This document shows positions 40,822-50,486 of a stretch of DNA of 54,800 bases, piece after piece. The translations under genes and the position numbers were made by a program. Origin of the DNA: an uncultured SAR116 cluster alpha proteobacterium. GTDB lineage: Bacteria; Pseudomonadota; Alphaproteobacteria; Puniceispirillales; Marisalimonadaceae. Position 1 is the stretch's first letter, and each line of letters begins with the position of its first letter. The notes beneath the pieces were generated by a model that had not been told where the DNA came from, made no database searches, and worked only from the letters and a program-made list of their open reading frames with translations. Location of the stretch: contig CACEFQ010000002.1 in the NCBI GenBank assembly GCA_902558885.1, positions 145,001 to 199,800 of the forward strand, in the 5' to 3' direction.

Positions 40822-40934
40822 TTAGATTTACCTTAAAGTTTGTTCTTGAATAGACAAATGTTGATATTAGATATATTAATGTCGATGATAGTTACTATCC
40901 ACAAAATACTCAACATAGAAATAGTTATGTAATT

Positions 40935-41219
40935 ATGAATGCTCTCTTGATACTGATAAATGAAATTATAACTCTCTATTTATACACATTATTTGTATAT
41001 GTTATTATGATTCTTCTAATCCAATTTCAAATGATTAATAGCTACAACAAAATTATTAATACAATTTTTCGAGCACTAATATCTTTGCATGAACCTTTGT
41101 TAGGAAAAATTAGACAGTATATACCATCTCTTTCGGGAATAGATTTGTCACCTGTAATAGTTATTCTTTTATTGAGTTTTTTAAAAAACTTAATTCAAGA
41201 TTATAGATTAGGATTATAA
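40935..41219 (+). CDS. YggT-family membrane protein
   Basis: This 94-residue protein of the YggT family has two hydrophobic segments (about 15-35 and 70-88) flanking the family motif HEPLLGKIRQYIPSLSGIDLSP. YggT proteins are linked to osmotic stress, cell division or membrane partitioning, without a settled mechanism. It precedes folD by eight bases, and in other alphaproteobacteria a small DUF167 gene often sits between them; it is absent here. Confidence 0.88.
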   Translation: MNALLILINEIITLYLYTLFVYVIMILLIQFQMINSYNKIINTIFRALISLHEPLLGKIRQYIPSLSGIDLSPVIVILLLSFLKNLIQDYRLGL

Positions 41220-41227
41220 ATTTACTA

Positions 41228-42148
41228 ATGACAATGATAAATAAAATAATTGATGGAAAGATGTATGCTGGAAAACTGTTGGAAGAAATTTATCCTCTAA
41301 GCAAAGGATTTTTAGATAATTTTAAACGTAAGCCATGCCTTACTGTCATACTAGTTGGAGACAATCCCGCTAGTAAAATATATGTAAAAAATAAAATCCT
41401 AACAGCCAAAAAAAATGGTATCGAATCTGAAGAGATTTTGCTTGCTTCTGACGTTTCTGAAGAAGAATTAATACACCACATTTCAATACTAAACAAAGAT
41501 GAAAATGTAGATGGAATTCTTGTTCAGCTTCCACTACCAAAACATATTTCAGAAAAAAAGATTATTAATATAATTAATCCTTCAAAAGATGTTGATGGAT
41601 TTCACCCAACTAATCTTGGTAAACTTTTCATAGGGGACTCAAAATTTATTCCTTGTACACCTTTAGGCTGTCTTTATATGTTAAAACATGAAATTCAAGA
41701 CATTAAAGGGAAAAATGCTGTTATAGTAGGTCGATCTAACATTGTTGGAAAACCAATGGCGTCACTGTTACTATCATCAGACTGCTCAGTGACAATTACT
41801 CATTCAAGAACCAAGAACATTCAAGAACATACCAGAAAAGCAGATATTTTAATTGTAGCAGTTGGTATCCCTGAAATGATTGATGAAAAATTTATTAAAC
41901 CAGGTGCAATTGTAATAGATGTTGGAATTAATAGATTGGAAACAAAAACTAGACATAATGCTAGCAATAGGGGAATGCTTGTTGGTGATGTCAAATTTGA
42001 AAAAGTTTTAAAAATTGCTAAAAAAATTACCCCTGTTCCTGGTGGAGTTGGGCCAATGACAATTGCGTGCTTAATGCATAATACTGTTAAGGCCGCTTAT
42101 ATTAATAAAAAACATGATTTTATTAATGTCTTAGAAGGAGTTTTATAA
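41228..42148 (+). CDS. folD: Bifunctional methylenetetrahydrofolate dehydrogenase/cyclohydrolase
   Basis: FolD interconverts 5,10-methylene-THF and 10-formyl-THF, feeding purine, formyl-Met and thymidylate synthesis. The 306-residue protein has SKIYVKNKILTAKKNGIE with the catalytic lysine, the substrate loop GILVQLPLPKHI, the NADP-binding GRSNIVGKPMASLL and the PVPGGVGPMT signature. It overlaps the HIG1 gene by one base. Other folate genes in the window are folB and the FolM-like reductase. Confidence 0.96.
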   Translation: MTMINKIIDGKMYAGKLLEEIYPLSKGFLDNFKRKPCLTVILVGDNPASKIYVKNKILTAKKNGIESEEILLASDVSEEELIHHISILNKDENVDGILVQLPLPKHISEKKIINIINPSKDVDGFHPTNLGKLFIGDSKFIPCTPLGCLYMLKHEIQDIKGKNAVIVGRSNIVGKPMASLLLSSDCSVTITHSRTKNIQEHTRKADILIVAVGIPEMIDEKFIKPGAIVIDVGINRLETKTRHNASNRGMLVGDVKFEKVLKIAKKITPVPGGVGPMTIACLMHNTVKAAYINKKHDFINVLEGVL

Positions 42149-42351
42149 TGGACTGGTTAAATATTACTTTATTTCTTTCTATGACATTAGTAGTTCTAAT
42201 ACTTGCTTGGGGCTTGATAACAATGGCTAGGGGTGGAGAATACAACAGGTCAAATAGCAATATTTTAATGAGATACAGAATAATTTTTCAAGCTATAGCA
42301 ATTTTAATTTTTATTTGCTTATTAATATATAAGAGATATTACAATGGTTAA
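42148..42351 (+). CDS. HIG1-domain twin-transmembrane protein
   Basis: This 67-residue protein has two membrane helices (about 5-27 and 47-62) and a HIG1-like loop with MARGGEYNRSNS and RYRIIFQ (the RxRx3Q type motif). HIG1 proteins associate with cytochrome oxidase and respiratory supercomplexes in mitochondria and alphaproteobacteria. The gene is wedged between folD (one-base overlap) and the adenosyltransferase (eight-base overlap), a conserved alphaproteobacterial neighbourhood. Confidence 0.85.
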   Translation: MDWLNITLFLSMTLVVLILAWGLITMARGGEYNRSNSNILMRYRIIFQAIAILIFICLLIYKRYYNG

Positions 42352-42937
42352 ATTAAATAAAATTTATACTCGAACGGGCGACGATGGATCAACTGGTTTA
42401 ACCGATGGAAGTAGAGTTCCAAAGCATTCGCCTAGACCACAAGCATATGGTTCAGTTGATGAATTAAATTCCTCCTTGGGAATGGTATATTTTTGCTTAA
42501 ACAAAGAAAATTCAAACGTACTTCATCTTGAAATTAAAAATTTAATCAAGGAAGTTCAAAATGATTTGTTCGATTTAGGCGCAGATTTAGCAACACCAAT
42601 ATCAAAAGAAAAAGAAAAGTATCCAGCACTTAGAATAAAAAAGGAACAAATTGATAAATTAGAAAATAAAATAGACTATTATAATAAGTCATTAAAACCT
42701 CTTAATTCCTTCGTTTTACCAGGTGGATCAGAAGCATCTACTTTCTTACACCAGTCAAGAACAGTAGCTAGAAGAGCTGAAAGAGACACTAGTTTGCTTT
42801 CAAGCATAGAAGATATAAACGTACAATCTTTAATTTATTTAAATAGGTTGTCTGATTTATTATTTGTATTATGTAGAGTTTTAAACGAAAATGGATTAAA
42901 GGATGTATTATGGATACCAGGTTTAAATCAAAAATAA
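42344..42937 (+). CDS. Cob(I)alamin adenosyltransferase, PduO type
   Basis: This enzyme transfers the adenosyl group of ATP to cob(I)alamin, making coenzyme B12. The 197-residue protein has the PduO ATP-binding N-terminus (KIYTRTGDDGSTGL), AYGSVDELNSSLG, and the helical-bundle signatures FVLPGGSEAS and HQSRTVARRAERD. It shows that the organism uses adenosylcobalamin, for example for methylmalonyl-CoA mutase or class II ribonucleotide reductase. Whether it makes B12 de novo (cobS/cobT present) is open. Confidence 0.93.
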   Translation: MVKLNKIYTRTGDDGSTGLTDGSRVPKHSPRPQAYGSVDELNSSLGMVYFCLNKENSNVLHLEIKNLIKEVQNDLFDLGADLATPISKEKEKYPALRIKKEQIDKLENKIDYYNKSLKPLNSFVLPGGSEASTFLHQSRTVARRAERDTSLLSSIEDINVQSLIYLNRLSDLLFVLCRVLNENGLKDVLWIPGLNQK

Positions 42938-42950
42938 TTTATTTAGGAAA

Positions 42951-42955
42951 GGGAG
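42951..42955 (+). promoter_or_regulatory. Ribosome binding site deciding the etfB TTG start
   Basis: GGGAG is six bases before TTG at 42962. No ATG lies at the family start position, so the box confirms TTG initiation. Confidence 0.7.
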
Positions 42956-42961
42956 TTTAGT

Positions 42962-43711
42962 TTGAAAATTTTAGTTCCTGTTAAGAGGGTAGTAGATTAT
43001 AACGTAAAAGTCAGAGTTAAAAATGATAATTCTGGTGTTGAATTAGAAAATGTTAAAATGTCTATGAATCCTTTTGATGAAATAGCTGTAGAAGAGGCTT
43101 TAAGATTAAAAGAAAGAGGAATTGCGAATGAGGTTATTGCTATATCCATCGGTGTATCACAGGTTCAAGAAACTATAAGAAATGCTCTTGCTATGGGAGC
43201 AGATACAGGTATTTTTGTTGAGTCCAACGATAATCTTGAACCGCTTAACGTAGCAAAAGTTATTTCATCTATTGCTCAAAATGAAAAGATCGATTTGATA
43301 ATTTTAGGTAAGCAAGCAATAGATGATGATATGAATGCTACTGGTCAAATGATTGCAGCCTTATTGGATTGGCCTCAAGCTACTTTTGCAAGCAAAGTGG
43401 AAATTTCAGGGAAAACAGCTAAGGTTAGCCGAGAAGTTGACGGTGGTATTGAAAATATTGAAATTTCATTACCTGCTGTTATAAGCACAGACTTGCGATT
43501 AAATGAACCCAGATATGCTAGCCTTCCAAACATTATGAAAGCTAAGAAAAAACCAATTAGCGAAATTAAGATTGAAGATCTAAACATAGAAATAAAAAAA
43601 CATTTAAGTATTTTAAAAGTTGAAGAACCTGCTAAACGTCAATCAGGGATTATGTTAAAATCTGTAGATGAATTAGTTGATAAATTAAAAAATGAAGCAA
43701 AAGTAATATAA
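42962..43711 (+). CDS. etfB: Electron transfer flavoprotein subunit beta (TTG start)
   Basis: EtfB with EtfA forms the FAD/AMP heterodimer that carries electrons from acyl-CoA and other dehydrogenases to ETF-ubiquinone oxidoreductase. The 249-residue protein begins exactly as the family does ([20 protein letters not shown]), with initiation at TTG. The ETF beta signature [20 protein letters not shown], then AKKK, is present. etfA follows after 19 bases. The pair implies beta-oxidation or amino-acid/choline-type dehydrogenases feeding the quinone pool. Confidence 0.96.
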   Translation: MKILVPVKRVVDYNVKVRVKNDNSGVELENVKMSMNPFDEIAVEEALRLKERGIANEVIAISIGVSQVQETIRNALAMGADTGIFVESNDNLEPLNVAKVISSIAQNEKIDLIILGKQAIDDDMNATGQMIAALLDWPQATFASKVEISGKTAKVSREVDGGIENIEISLPAVISTDLRLNEPRYASLPNIMKAKKKPISEIKIEDLNIEIKKHLSILKVEEPAKRQSGIMLKSVDELVDKLKNEAKVI

Positions 43712-43730
43712 GAAAATAAAGGAATATAAA

Positions 43731-44660
43731 ATGAGAGTACTTACTATAGCTGAACACAATAACCGTGAACTTTTGCCCGCCACATTACATACTGTCAACG
43801 CAGCTAAACAAATTGGTGTAACTGACTTGTTAGTTGTGGGTCATAATTGCCAAGAGATAATTGATAATGCAAGAAAAATTGAAGGGCTCAATCAAGTTCT
43901 TTATTGCAATGATGAAATGTATAAAAACTCAATAGCAGAAAATTTATCTGTACTTATAAAATCTATTGCACAAAATTATTCCCACATTTTATTTTCAAAT
44001 ACAGCTAATGGAAAAAATATAGCTCCTCGTCTAGCAGCTTTGCTAGATGTTATGATCGTTCCAGATATAATTGAAATAATAGATGAAAATACTTTTAAGA
44101 GGCCAATTTATGCTGGTAATGCCATAGCAACTTGCAAGAGCGAAGATTCATGTAAAGTTATTACTGTAAGGACAACAGCATTTGAAAAAGCTTCATTTAA
44201 TGAAAATCAAGTTGAAGCTGTTTCTGTTAATGCTGAGAAAAATTCTGAATTAACAAAATATATTAATTCAGAACTTTCACAAAATGAAAGACCTGAATTA
44301 ACTGCTGCTGATATTGTTGTTTCAGGTGGGAGAGGTCTTGGATCAGCCGAAAACTTTCAAGTTCTAGAAAAATTGGCCGACAAACTAGGAGCAGCAATGG
44401 GAGCAAGTAGAGCGGCAGTAGATGCGGGTTATGTGCCTAACGATTGGCAAGTAGGCCAAACTGGAAAAGTAGTTGCCCCTAATTTATATATAGCTGCTGG
44501 AATTTCTGGTGCAATACAGCATTTAGCAGGCATGAAAGATAGTAAGGTTATCGTAGCGATAAATAAGGACGAAGAGGCTCCTATTTTTTCTGTTTCCGAC
44601 TATGGGCTTGCTGATGATTTATTTAAAACTGTGCCAGAAATGGAGAAACTAATAAAATAA
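43731..44660 (+). CDS. etfA: Electron transfer flavoprotein subunit alpha
   Basis: EtfA carries the FAD of the electron transfer flavoprotein. The 309-residue protein has the N-terminal adenine-binding-like fold and the C-terminal FAD-binding signature [31 protein letters not shown], then [20 protein letters not shown]. It is directly downstream of etfB. Its 3' end overlaps the convergent TlpA-like gene by 12 bases. Confidence 0.97.
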   Translation: MRVLTIAEHNNRELLPATLHTVNAAKQIGVTDLLVVGHNCQEIIDNARKIEGLNQVLYCNDEMYKNSIAENLSVLIKSIAQNYSHILFSNTANGKNIAPRLAALLDVMIVPDIIEIIDENTFKRPIYAGNAIATCKSEDSCKVITVRTTAFEKASFNENQVEAVSVNAEKNSELTKYINSELSQNERPELTAADIVVSGGRGLGSAENFQVLEKLADKLGAAMGASRAAVDAGYVPNDWQVGQTGKVVAPNLYIAAGISGAIQHLAGMKDSKVIVAINKDEEAPIFSVSDYGLADDLFKTVPEMEKLIK

Positions 44661-45182
44661 GCTTTTTATCTTATTAATTATTTCATCTTCTCCCCATTTT
44701 AAAATTCCCTCATGTTTTGAAATTATGAAGCTATTTTGATCAACTATTATTGTTGTAGGAATTCCTCTCAATTTAAGAGCTTTAAAAATTTTCATTTCTT
44801 TATCAAAGAAGTGATTTAAATTTGAAGCACCATTATTTGATAGAAATTTAAGTTGATCTTTAATATCTTTTTTATCTATTGATATAGTCAAAACATCAAT
44901 ATTGTATTTTTTAATTTTAGATTTTAGTAAACTTAAGTCTGGTAGCTCTTTTTTACATGGAACACACCAAGTAGCCCAAAAATTAATTACATAACCTTTT
45001 TTCTTCAAATCCTGATTAAATTTTAATATTAAGGGCTTTTCCTTATTATTCAGAACCTTCAAAATTGGAAATTTGATTTTATCACTTATTTTATCTAGGT
45101 AATCAACAGCAAAAGCATTTCCAGACAAAATTGCGAGAAATAATAATAATAATATTTTTTTGTTAAAATTTGATATAAGCAT
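44649..45182 (-). CDS. TlpA-like thiol-disulfide oxidoreductase
   Basis: This secreted or membrane-tethered thioredoxin-fold protein of 177 residues has an N-terminal hydrophobic signal (about 8-25, ending NAFA) and the reductant-type active site CVPC (C73, C76) in FWATWCVPCKKELP. The cis-Pro loop is GIPTT. TlpA proteins reduce periplasmic disulfides, for example in cytochrome oxidase CuA or cytochrome c assembly, which fits a heme A user. It is divergent from argH, as in other alphaproteobacteria. Confidence 0.87.
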   Translation of the reverse strand: MLISNFNKKILLLLFLAILSGNAFAVDYLDKISDKIKFPILKVLNNKEKPLILKFNQDLKKKGYVINFWATWCVPCKKELPDLSLLKSKIKKYNIDVLTISIDKKDIKDQLKFLSNNGASNLNHFFDKEMKIFKALKLRGIPTTIIVDQNSFIISKHEGILKWGEDEIINKIKSLFY

Positions 45183-45235
45183 GTTAAGTATTACTTTAAG
45201 TTGATAATTACTTAATATTTAATATAGATAATAAA

Positions 45236-46648
45236 ATGAAAAAAAGTAGTTTAGATAAACAAAAAAATAATAAAATATGGGGTGGAAGATTTTCTGCATC
45301 TCCTAGCAAGTTAATGGAAGAGTTTAATTCGTCAATTCAATTTGATAAGATTCTTTACGTCGAAGATATTGAGGGATCAATAGCACATTCAGAAATGTTA
45401 TCTAAACAAAATATTATTTCTAAAAAAGAGTTTTTATCTATTAAGTCTGGTTTAGAACGAATAAAAAAAGAAATATACAATAATCAATTTAATTTCTCAA
45501 CTAAACTAGAAGATATACATATGAATATTGAAAATAGATTAGTTGAAATGATAGGAGATTCTGGTAAAAAATTACATACTGCTAGATCAAGAAATGATCA
45601 AGTAGCAACTGATATCAAATTATGGCTTAGGAAAAAAATTGATCAAATTGAATTAAGTCTTAAAGATTTACAACGAACCCTTATTGAAAAATCAGAAACA
45701 TATTATGATCTCTTTATGCCTGGCTATACGCATCTTCAAGTCGGTCAACCAGTTACATTTGGACATCATCTGTTAGCTTATGTGGAGATGCTTGGTAGAG
45801 ATAGAGGAAGATTACTTGACTGTCGAAAAAGAATGAATGAGTTACCTTTGGGTTCAGCTGCTTTAGCAGGCACTAGTTATCCAATTGACCGGCACTTTGT
45901 TGCAAACAAACTTGGCTTTAACAAACCTACTGAAAATTCAATGGATGCTGTTTCTGATAGAGATTTTGCTATTGAATTTATGTCTGCATCATCATTAATA
46001 GCCATACATTTATCCAGGCTTGCTGAGGAGTTAGTTATTTGGTCCTCTGATAGGTTTGATTTTATTAGATTACCAGAAAAGTTTACAACTGGCTCTAGTA
46101 TCATGCCGCAAAAAAGAAATCCTGATGCAGCTGAATTAATTAGGGCTAAACCTGGTAGAATATTTGGTAACTTGATAAGTTTAATGACTGTTCTAAAAGG
46201 TCTTCCAATGACATATGGTAAAGATATGCAAGAAGATAAAGAGCCAATCTTTGATACTACTAGAAATATTGAACTATGCATTCTTAACATGGATGGTATG
46301 ATTAAAGAAATAAAACCTATTCCTGCAAAAATGATGGAAGCACTTCAAAAGGGTTATCCAACTGCAACAGACTTAGCGGATTACCTTGTGAAAAATCTTA
46401 AAATACCCTTCCGAGAAGCCCATCATTTAACAGGAAAAATAGTTATCTTAGCTGAAACAAAAATGACTTCTTTAGAAGATTTAACTTTAGAGGATATTCA
46501 AAGTGTTGTTCCTAATGCAGATTTAACAATTTTAGAAGTTCTAAAGGTTCAATATTCTGTTTCAAGTAGAACATCTTATGGTGGAACAGCACCAAAAAAT
46601 GTTTTAAAAGCAATTAAAAATGCTAAGAAAAGATTTTTAAAGGGATAA
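45236..46648 (+). CDS. argH: Argininosuccinate lyase
   Basis: ArgH splits argininosuccinate into arginine and fumarate, the last step of arginine synthesis. The 470-residue protein has IWGGRF near the start, the catalytic-region HTARSRNDQVATD, PGYTHLQVGQP and the superfamily signature GSSIMPQKRNPDAAEL. Length is normal. A lipoprotein mini-gene and lysA follow on the same strand. Confidence 0.97.
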   Translation: MKKSSLDKQKNNKIWGGRFSASPSKLMEEFNSSIQFDKILYVEDIEGSIAHSEMLSKQNIISKKEFLSIKSGLERIKKEIYNNQFNFSTKLEDIHMNIENRLVEMIGDSGKKLHTARSRNDQVATDIKLWLRKKIDQIELSLKDLQRTLIEKSETYYDLFMPGYTHLQVGQPVTFGHHLLAYVEMLGRDRGRLLDCRKRMNELPLGSAALAGTSYPIDRHFVANKLGFNKPTENSMDAVSDRDFAIEFMSASSLIAIHLSRLAEELVIWSSDRFDFIRLPEKFTTGSSIMPQKRNPDAAELIRAKPGRIFGNLISLMTVLKGLPMTYGKDMQEDKEPIFDTTRNIELCILNMDGMIKEIKPIPAKMMEALQKGYPTATDLADYLVKNLKIPFREAHHLTGKIVILAETKMTSLEDLTLEDIQSVVPNADLTILEVLKVQYSVSSRTSYGGTAPKNVLKAIKNAKKRFLKG

Positions 46649-46655
46649 TCAAAGA

Positions 46656-46769
46656 ATGAATTTCAAAATTATAATTCTAGTTGTTACATTATTGTCGTCT
46701 GTTTCTTTCTATGGTTGCGGAAGAAAAGATGAACCTATAAAACCTTCAGAAATCACCACTAAAAATTAG
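46656..46769 (+). CDS. 37-residue lipoprotein (possible LptM-like)
   Basis: This tiny gene lies between argH (7-base gap) and lysA (7-base gap). It encodes MNFKIIIL, a hydrophobic stretch and a lipobox FYGC with C21 as the lipidated residue, then a 16-residue mature tail starting CGRKDEPIKP. In E. coli a short lipoprotein with a similar Cys-Gly-x-Lys start (LptM/YifL) lies near dapF, another lysine-pathway gene, and assists LptD assembly. Equivalence is inferred, not shown. Confidence 0.72.
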   Translation: MNFKIIILVVTLLSSVSFYGCGRKDEPIKPSEITTKN

Positions 46770-46776
46770 ATTTATT

Positions 46777-48039
46777 ATGTACCCTTCAGGTTTTTATAGA
46801 GATGAAAATGATGAACTTAATGTTCAAGGTATTAAACTAAATAGTCTTATACAAAAGTATGGCTCACCTTTATTTGTATACGACACAGGCTTAATGAAAG
46901 AAAGATATGAAGTCTTTCAAAATACTGTAAAAAATGTCAAAGGAAATATTCACTATGCGGTTAAAGCAAATGATTCTGTGAATATAATTAAATTTTTTGG
47001 AAAGTTAGGTGCAGGAGCTGATATTGTATCTATAGGTGAATTTTACAAATGTATTGCAGCTGGAATAACACCAGATAAAATAATTTTTTCTGGTGTTGGG
47101 AAAGATAAAAATGAGATTGAAATAGCAATAAGAAATAGAATTTTACAATTTAATATTGAATCCGAAGAAGAACTTTATGATATCTATGAAGTTGCTTCAA
47201 GGCTCAAGATAACAACAAACATTTGTTTAAGGATAAATCCTGATATTGCTCCAAATACTCATAAAAAAATATCAACTGGAGAAAAAGAAACTAAATTTGG
47301 TATTGATAATGAAGATATAATTTCAATCTATGAAAAGTTGCATAAATTACAATATATAAATCCAGTTGGTTTAGGCGTTCACATTGGATCTCAGATTTTT
47401 GATTTCAATTTCTTTCATAAAGCTTATTTAAACCTTAAAACTATTGCTGAGAAACTTAAAAACGTTGGATTTAAAGTTCCTACTCTCGATTTAGGAGGTG
47501 GTATTGGGATATATTATGATCAAGATAAAAATCCAGATTTTGATACTTATAATAAAGTCATCTCTGATTTATTTTTAGGTTCAGAATACAGTCTAAGCTT
47601 TGAACCAGGAAGAAGTTTAATAGCTGAAGCTGGAGTTTTAGTTACAAAAGTTATAAGGAACAAAAAAAATAAAGATAAAAATTTTATTGTAATTGATGCA
47701 GCAATGAATAATTTAATAAGACCAACTTTATATGACGCATACCATAAAATTGAGCCTGTAAAAAAGATTCCAGGTAAAGAAATTATTGCGGATATTGTTG
47801 GACCAATTTGTGAAACTGGAGATTTTATTGCACTTAATAGAAAAATAACTGAAGTTAATAATAATGATTTATTAACAATAAGAACTACAGGTGCATATGC
47901 ATCTGTAATGAAATCCAATTATAATGCGAGAGTAGATGCAGTAGAAATTTTAATATACAATGGTGAATCATATCAGTTAAAAGAAACTGATACTATTCAA
48001 GATGTTATAGCGAAAGAAAATATAATAGAGTTTATTTAA
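46777..48039 (+). CDS. lysA: Diaminopimelate decarboxylase
   Basis: LysA decarboxylates meso-diaminopimelate to lysine using PLP. The 420-residue protein has the PLP-lysine strand HYAVKANDS, GVHIGSQI, DLGGGIGI, the FEPGRSLIAEAG segment and GPICETGDF with the dimer-interface cysteine. With lysC it marks the DAP route to lysine and cell wall. Its stop shares TTAA with the convergent zinc-ribbon gene. Confidence 0.96.
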   Translation: MYPSGFYRDENDELNVQGIKLNSLIQKYGSPLFVYDTGLMKERYEVFQNTVKNVKGNIHYAVKANDSVNIIKFFGKLGAGADIVSIGEFYKCIAAGITPDKIIFSGVGKDKNEIEIAIRNRILQFNIESEEELYDIYEVASRLKITTNICLRINPDIAPNTHKKISTGEKETKFGIDNEDIISIYEKLHKLQYINPVGLGVHIGSQIFDFNFFHKAYLNLKTIAEKLKNVGFKVPTLDLGGGIGIYYDQDKNPDFDTYNKVISDLFLGSEYSLSFEPGRSLIAEAGVLVTKVIRNKKNKDKNFIVIDAAMNNLIRPTLYDAYHKIEPVKKIPGKEIIADIVGPICETGDFIALNRKITEVNNNDLLTIRTTGAYASVMKSNYNARVDAVEILIYNGESYQLKETDTIQDVIAKENIIEFI

Positions 48040-48881
48040 TATTCAAATACTTGTTCTAAGAGAGTTGCTTTAACAGATATATTTTCTTTTTGATTTTGAA
48101 TATTAGCACTAACTAATTTGTTGAAGCTTATTTGAGAGTTTGGAAAGATAATTTTATCTTCTAAAATTAATATCTTTTCCATAATAATTTTTCTATCTTC
48201 TCTTACTCCTAAGATTTTAATTCGAGGTACTAACATTGGTCTTTTTGATATGTTTTTTATCACACCAGTAAATCTTATTTCTTTTTCTTGAACTTTAGCG
48301 ATGAAATTGGTCAAGTTTAAATTTTTAGTGTCAGCTAAAATGGGCAAATCAATTTTTGCAAACAAAGAGTTAATATTTTCAATATAAGTTTGTGTATGGT
48401 TTGGGAAATAAAAAAAGCTATAACTTAATAAAGTGGAACGAAAAAATATTGCCAAGAAAAATGTCAAACTCAAGGTAATGGCAGAATATGGTAATATATT
48501 TATCTTTTTTATTTCGTTTTTATCTTTTAAATTTTCAGTCTTCTTTATTTTATTCTTATTATTTTCATTAAGTTTAGACAATGATAATTCTGAGGCAATT
48601 TCAGCAACAGTTTTATTTTTTTGATCCAGTACAGGATTAGGTTTTTTGGCTAAGATTTTCGATTTATCTTCCACTATTGATTTTATAGAAGCTAATTCTT
48701 GTTTAACTTTTTCAGTTTTATCTTCATTTTCAACATTATTTTCAGTTAAATTTTCTTTTGATGTTGAGGTTATAGCCCATTTTTCGTCACAAACTCCACA
48801 TTTTAACCATTGGATATTTTGCGATAAAATGCTTTGATTCACTTCAAATACCGTTCCACATGATTTGCACGTTTCATGCAT
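48036..48881 (-). CDS. Zinc-ribbon (MJ0042-type) single-pass membrane protein
   Basis: From the ATG at 48881 the protein begins with a four-cysteine zinc ribbon (C5, C8, C28, C31: CKSCGTVF and LKCGVCDEKW) of the MJ0042 type. A charged linker, one transmembrane segment (about 130-155, ILPYSAITLSLTFFLAIFF) and a C-terminal extracytoplasmic domain follow, resembling DUF3426-like proteins. I prefer this start over ATG 48896 because GAGGA lies eight bases upstream of it. Homologues in alphaproteobacteria are often near ftsE/ftsX and of unknown function. Confidence 0.8.
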   Translation of the reverse strand: MHETCKSCGTVFEVNQSILSQNIQWLKCGVCDEKWAITSTSKENLTENNVENEDKTEKVKQELASIKSIVEDKSKILAKKPNPVLDQKNKTVAEIASELSLSKLNENNKNKIKKTENLKDKNEIKKINILPYSAITLSLTFFLAIFFRSTLLSYSFFYFPNHTQTYIENINSLFAKIDLPILADTKNLNLTNFIAKVQEKEIRFTGVIKNISKRPMLVPRIKILGVREDRKIIMEKILILEDKIIFPNSQISFNKLVSANIQNQKENISVKATLLEQVFEY

Positions 48882-48978
48882 ATAAAAATTCCTCATGAAA
48901 ATGTTGAAATAATCGTTTATTGTATACTAACATGACTTTTTTTGCCAACATGTTTAAATCAAATTGAATTGAATCTTT

Positions 48979-49593
48979 ATGTTTTTCAGAATTTTTAAAA
49001 TCTTTTTTATTTTTTTACTAACTTCAATTTTTACTATTTTTTTTATTGAATTAAATAACTTTAAGGAAAATATTTTATCTTTCAAAAAATATAATGATAA
49101 AGAAAGCACTAATATTGTTATATTAACTGGTGGTACTAATAGGATCAAGGATGGTTTAAAAATAATCGAAAATTTTAAAAAACTAAAAAAAATCAATTAT
49201 AAAATTCTTGTAAGTGGTACAGGTTTAGGTTTTACTAAAAGTAGTCTAAAAATAAAATTAGGACCCAAATTTAATCCTCAGTTAATTCAATGCTGCATTG
49301 ACCTCGACAACATCTCTAAAAACACTTCTACAAATGCAAGCGAAACTCTTAAATGGATTAGTAAGAATAATATAAAAGAATTTATACTAATCACAAGTAA
49401 TTATCATATGCCAAGAGCTATTCTAGAGTTCAAGAATATTATGCCAAATTTAAAAATTTATACCCATGCAATTACCCCTGAAAAACATGACATTGAAAAT
49501 TGGCTTAGTTCATATCAAACTTTTAGTTTAGTTTTTAAAGAATATTGTAAATTTATTATTGCAGGCTTTAGGATAAAATTTTTTACCACATAA
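48979..49593 (+). CDS. YdcF-like protein (DUF218)
   Basis: This 204-residue protein of the DUF218/YdcF/SanA family has one N-terminal membrane anchor (about 5-23) and a soluble domain with TNIVILTGGTNRI, KILVSGTG and the family motif TSNYHMPRA. SanA-like proteins affect envelope barrier properties; the biochemical role is unsettled. It is divergent from the zinc-ribbon gene and nearly abuts tyrA, which runs in the opposite direction. Confidence 0.85.
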   Translation: MFFRIFKIFFIFLLTSIFTIFFIELNNFKENILSFKKYNDKESTNIVILTGGTNRIKDGLKIIENFKKLKKINYKILVSGTGLGFTKSSLKIKLGPKFNPQLIQCCIDLDNISKNTSTNASETLKWISKNNIKEFILITSNYHMPRAILEFKNIMPNLKIYTHAITPEKHDIENWLSSYQTFSLVFKEYCKFIIAGFRIKFFTT

Positions 49594-49601
49594 TTTTTTT
49601 C

Positions 49602-50486
49602 TTATATTTGGCCTGCTTCAATTATTTTTTTACGTATTGATCTTGTCCTAGTAAAAAAAGAATGTAATTTTTGACCTTGTTTTTTTCTTATAGCTTTTTG
49701 AAGATCTGACAAGTCTTCGTTAAATCTTTGTAACATTTCAAGAACAGCTTCAGAATTATTTAAAAAAACATCCCTCCACATAATTGGATCTGATGCAGCA
49801 ATTCTAGTAAAATCTCTAAAACCTGAAGCAGAAAATTTGATTACATCATTCTTTAAATCAGCTTCCAAGTCAGAGGCTGTTCCAACAATAGTATATGCAA
49901 TTAAATGTGGCAGATGTGATGTAATAGCAAGAATTTTGTCATGATATTCTGCACTTACAGTTTCAACAATAGATCCCAAATTTTTAAAAAACTTGCTAAG
50001 TTTTTTTGTATTATCTGTTTCCTTGTTACTAATAATCAACCAATATCTATTTTCAAATAGTGAACTAAATCCAGATTTAGGTCCAGAATATTCTGTTCCC
50101 GCAAGAGGATGTGATGGTATGAAATTAGCACTCCTTGGTATATATGGATTAACGTCGTTTATAACGGAACTTTTCGTAGATCCTGTATCAGTAACTATGG
50201 CATTTTCTTTTAATGAAGAAGCAATTGATATTGCTACCGTTTTCATAGAACCAACAGGTACTGCAAGTATAACTAAATCAGCATCTTTGATTGCATCATG
50301 AATTTCATCACAAACAAATGTGGCTATTTTCATTTCTGATACTATATCTCTATGTTTTGAATTTATGTCATATGCAAAGGTCGTAACTGCTTCTTTTAGT
50401 TTTGCATTAATTGCATGTAAAATAGAAGTTCCAATTAAACCTAACCCTATAATAGAAATTTTTTTAAATTCTGATTTCATCTTCAT
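49602..50486 (-). CDS. tyrA: Prephenate/arogenate dehydrogenase
   Basis: TyrA oxidatively decarboxylates prephenate or arogenate in tyrosine synthesis. The 294-residue protein has the dinucleotide-binding GLGLIGTSILHAI at about 13-25, DTGSTKSSV, and the HPLAGTEYSGP active-site segment with catalytic His. No regulatory ACT domain is attached. The start overlaps hisC by four bases. Preference for prephenate or arogenate cannot be read here. Confidence 0.93.
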   Translation of the reverse strand: MKMKSEFKKISIIGLGLIGTSILHAINAKLKEAVTTFAYDINSKHRDIVSEMKIATFVCDEIHDAIKDADLVILAVPVGSMKTVAISIASSLKENAIVTDTGSTKSSVINDVNPYIPRSANFIPSHPLAGTEYSGPKSGFSSLFENRYWLIISNKETDNTKKLSKFFKNLGSIVETVSAEYHDKILAITSHLPHLIAYTIVGTASDLEADLKNDVIKFSASGFRDFTRIAASDPIMWRDVFLNNSEAVLEMLQRFNEDLSDLQKAIRKKQGQKLHSFFTRTRSIRKKIIEAGQI

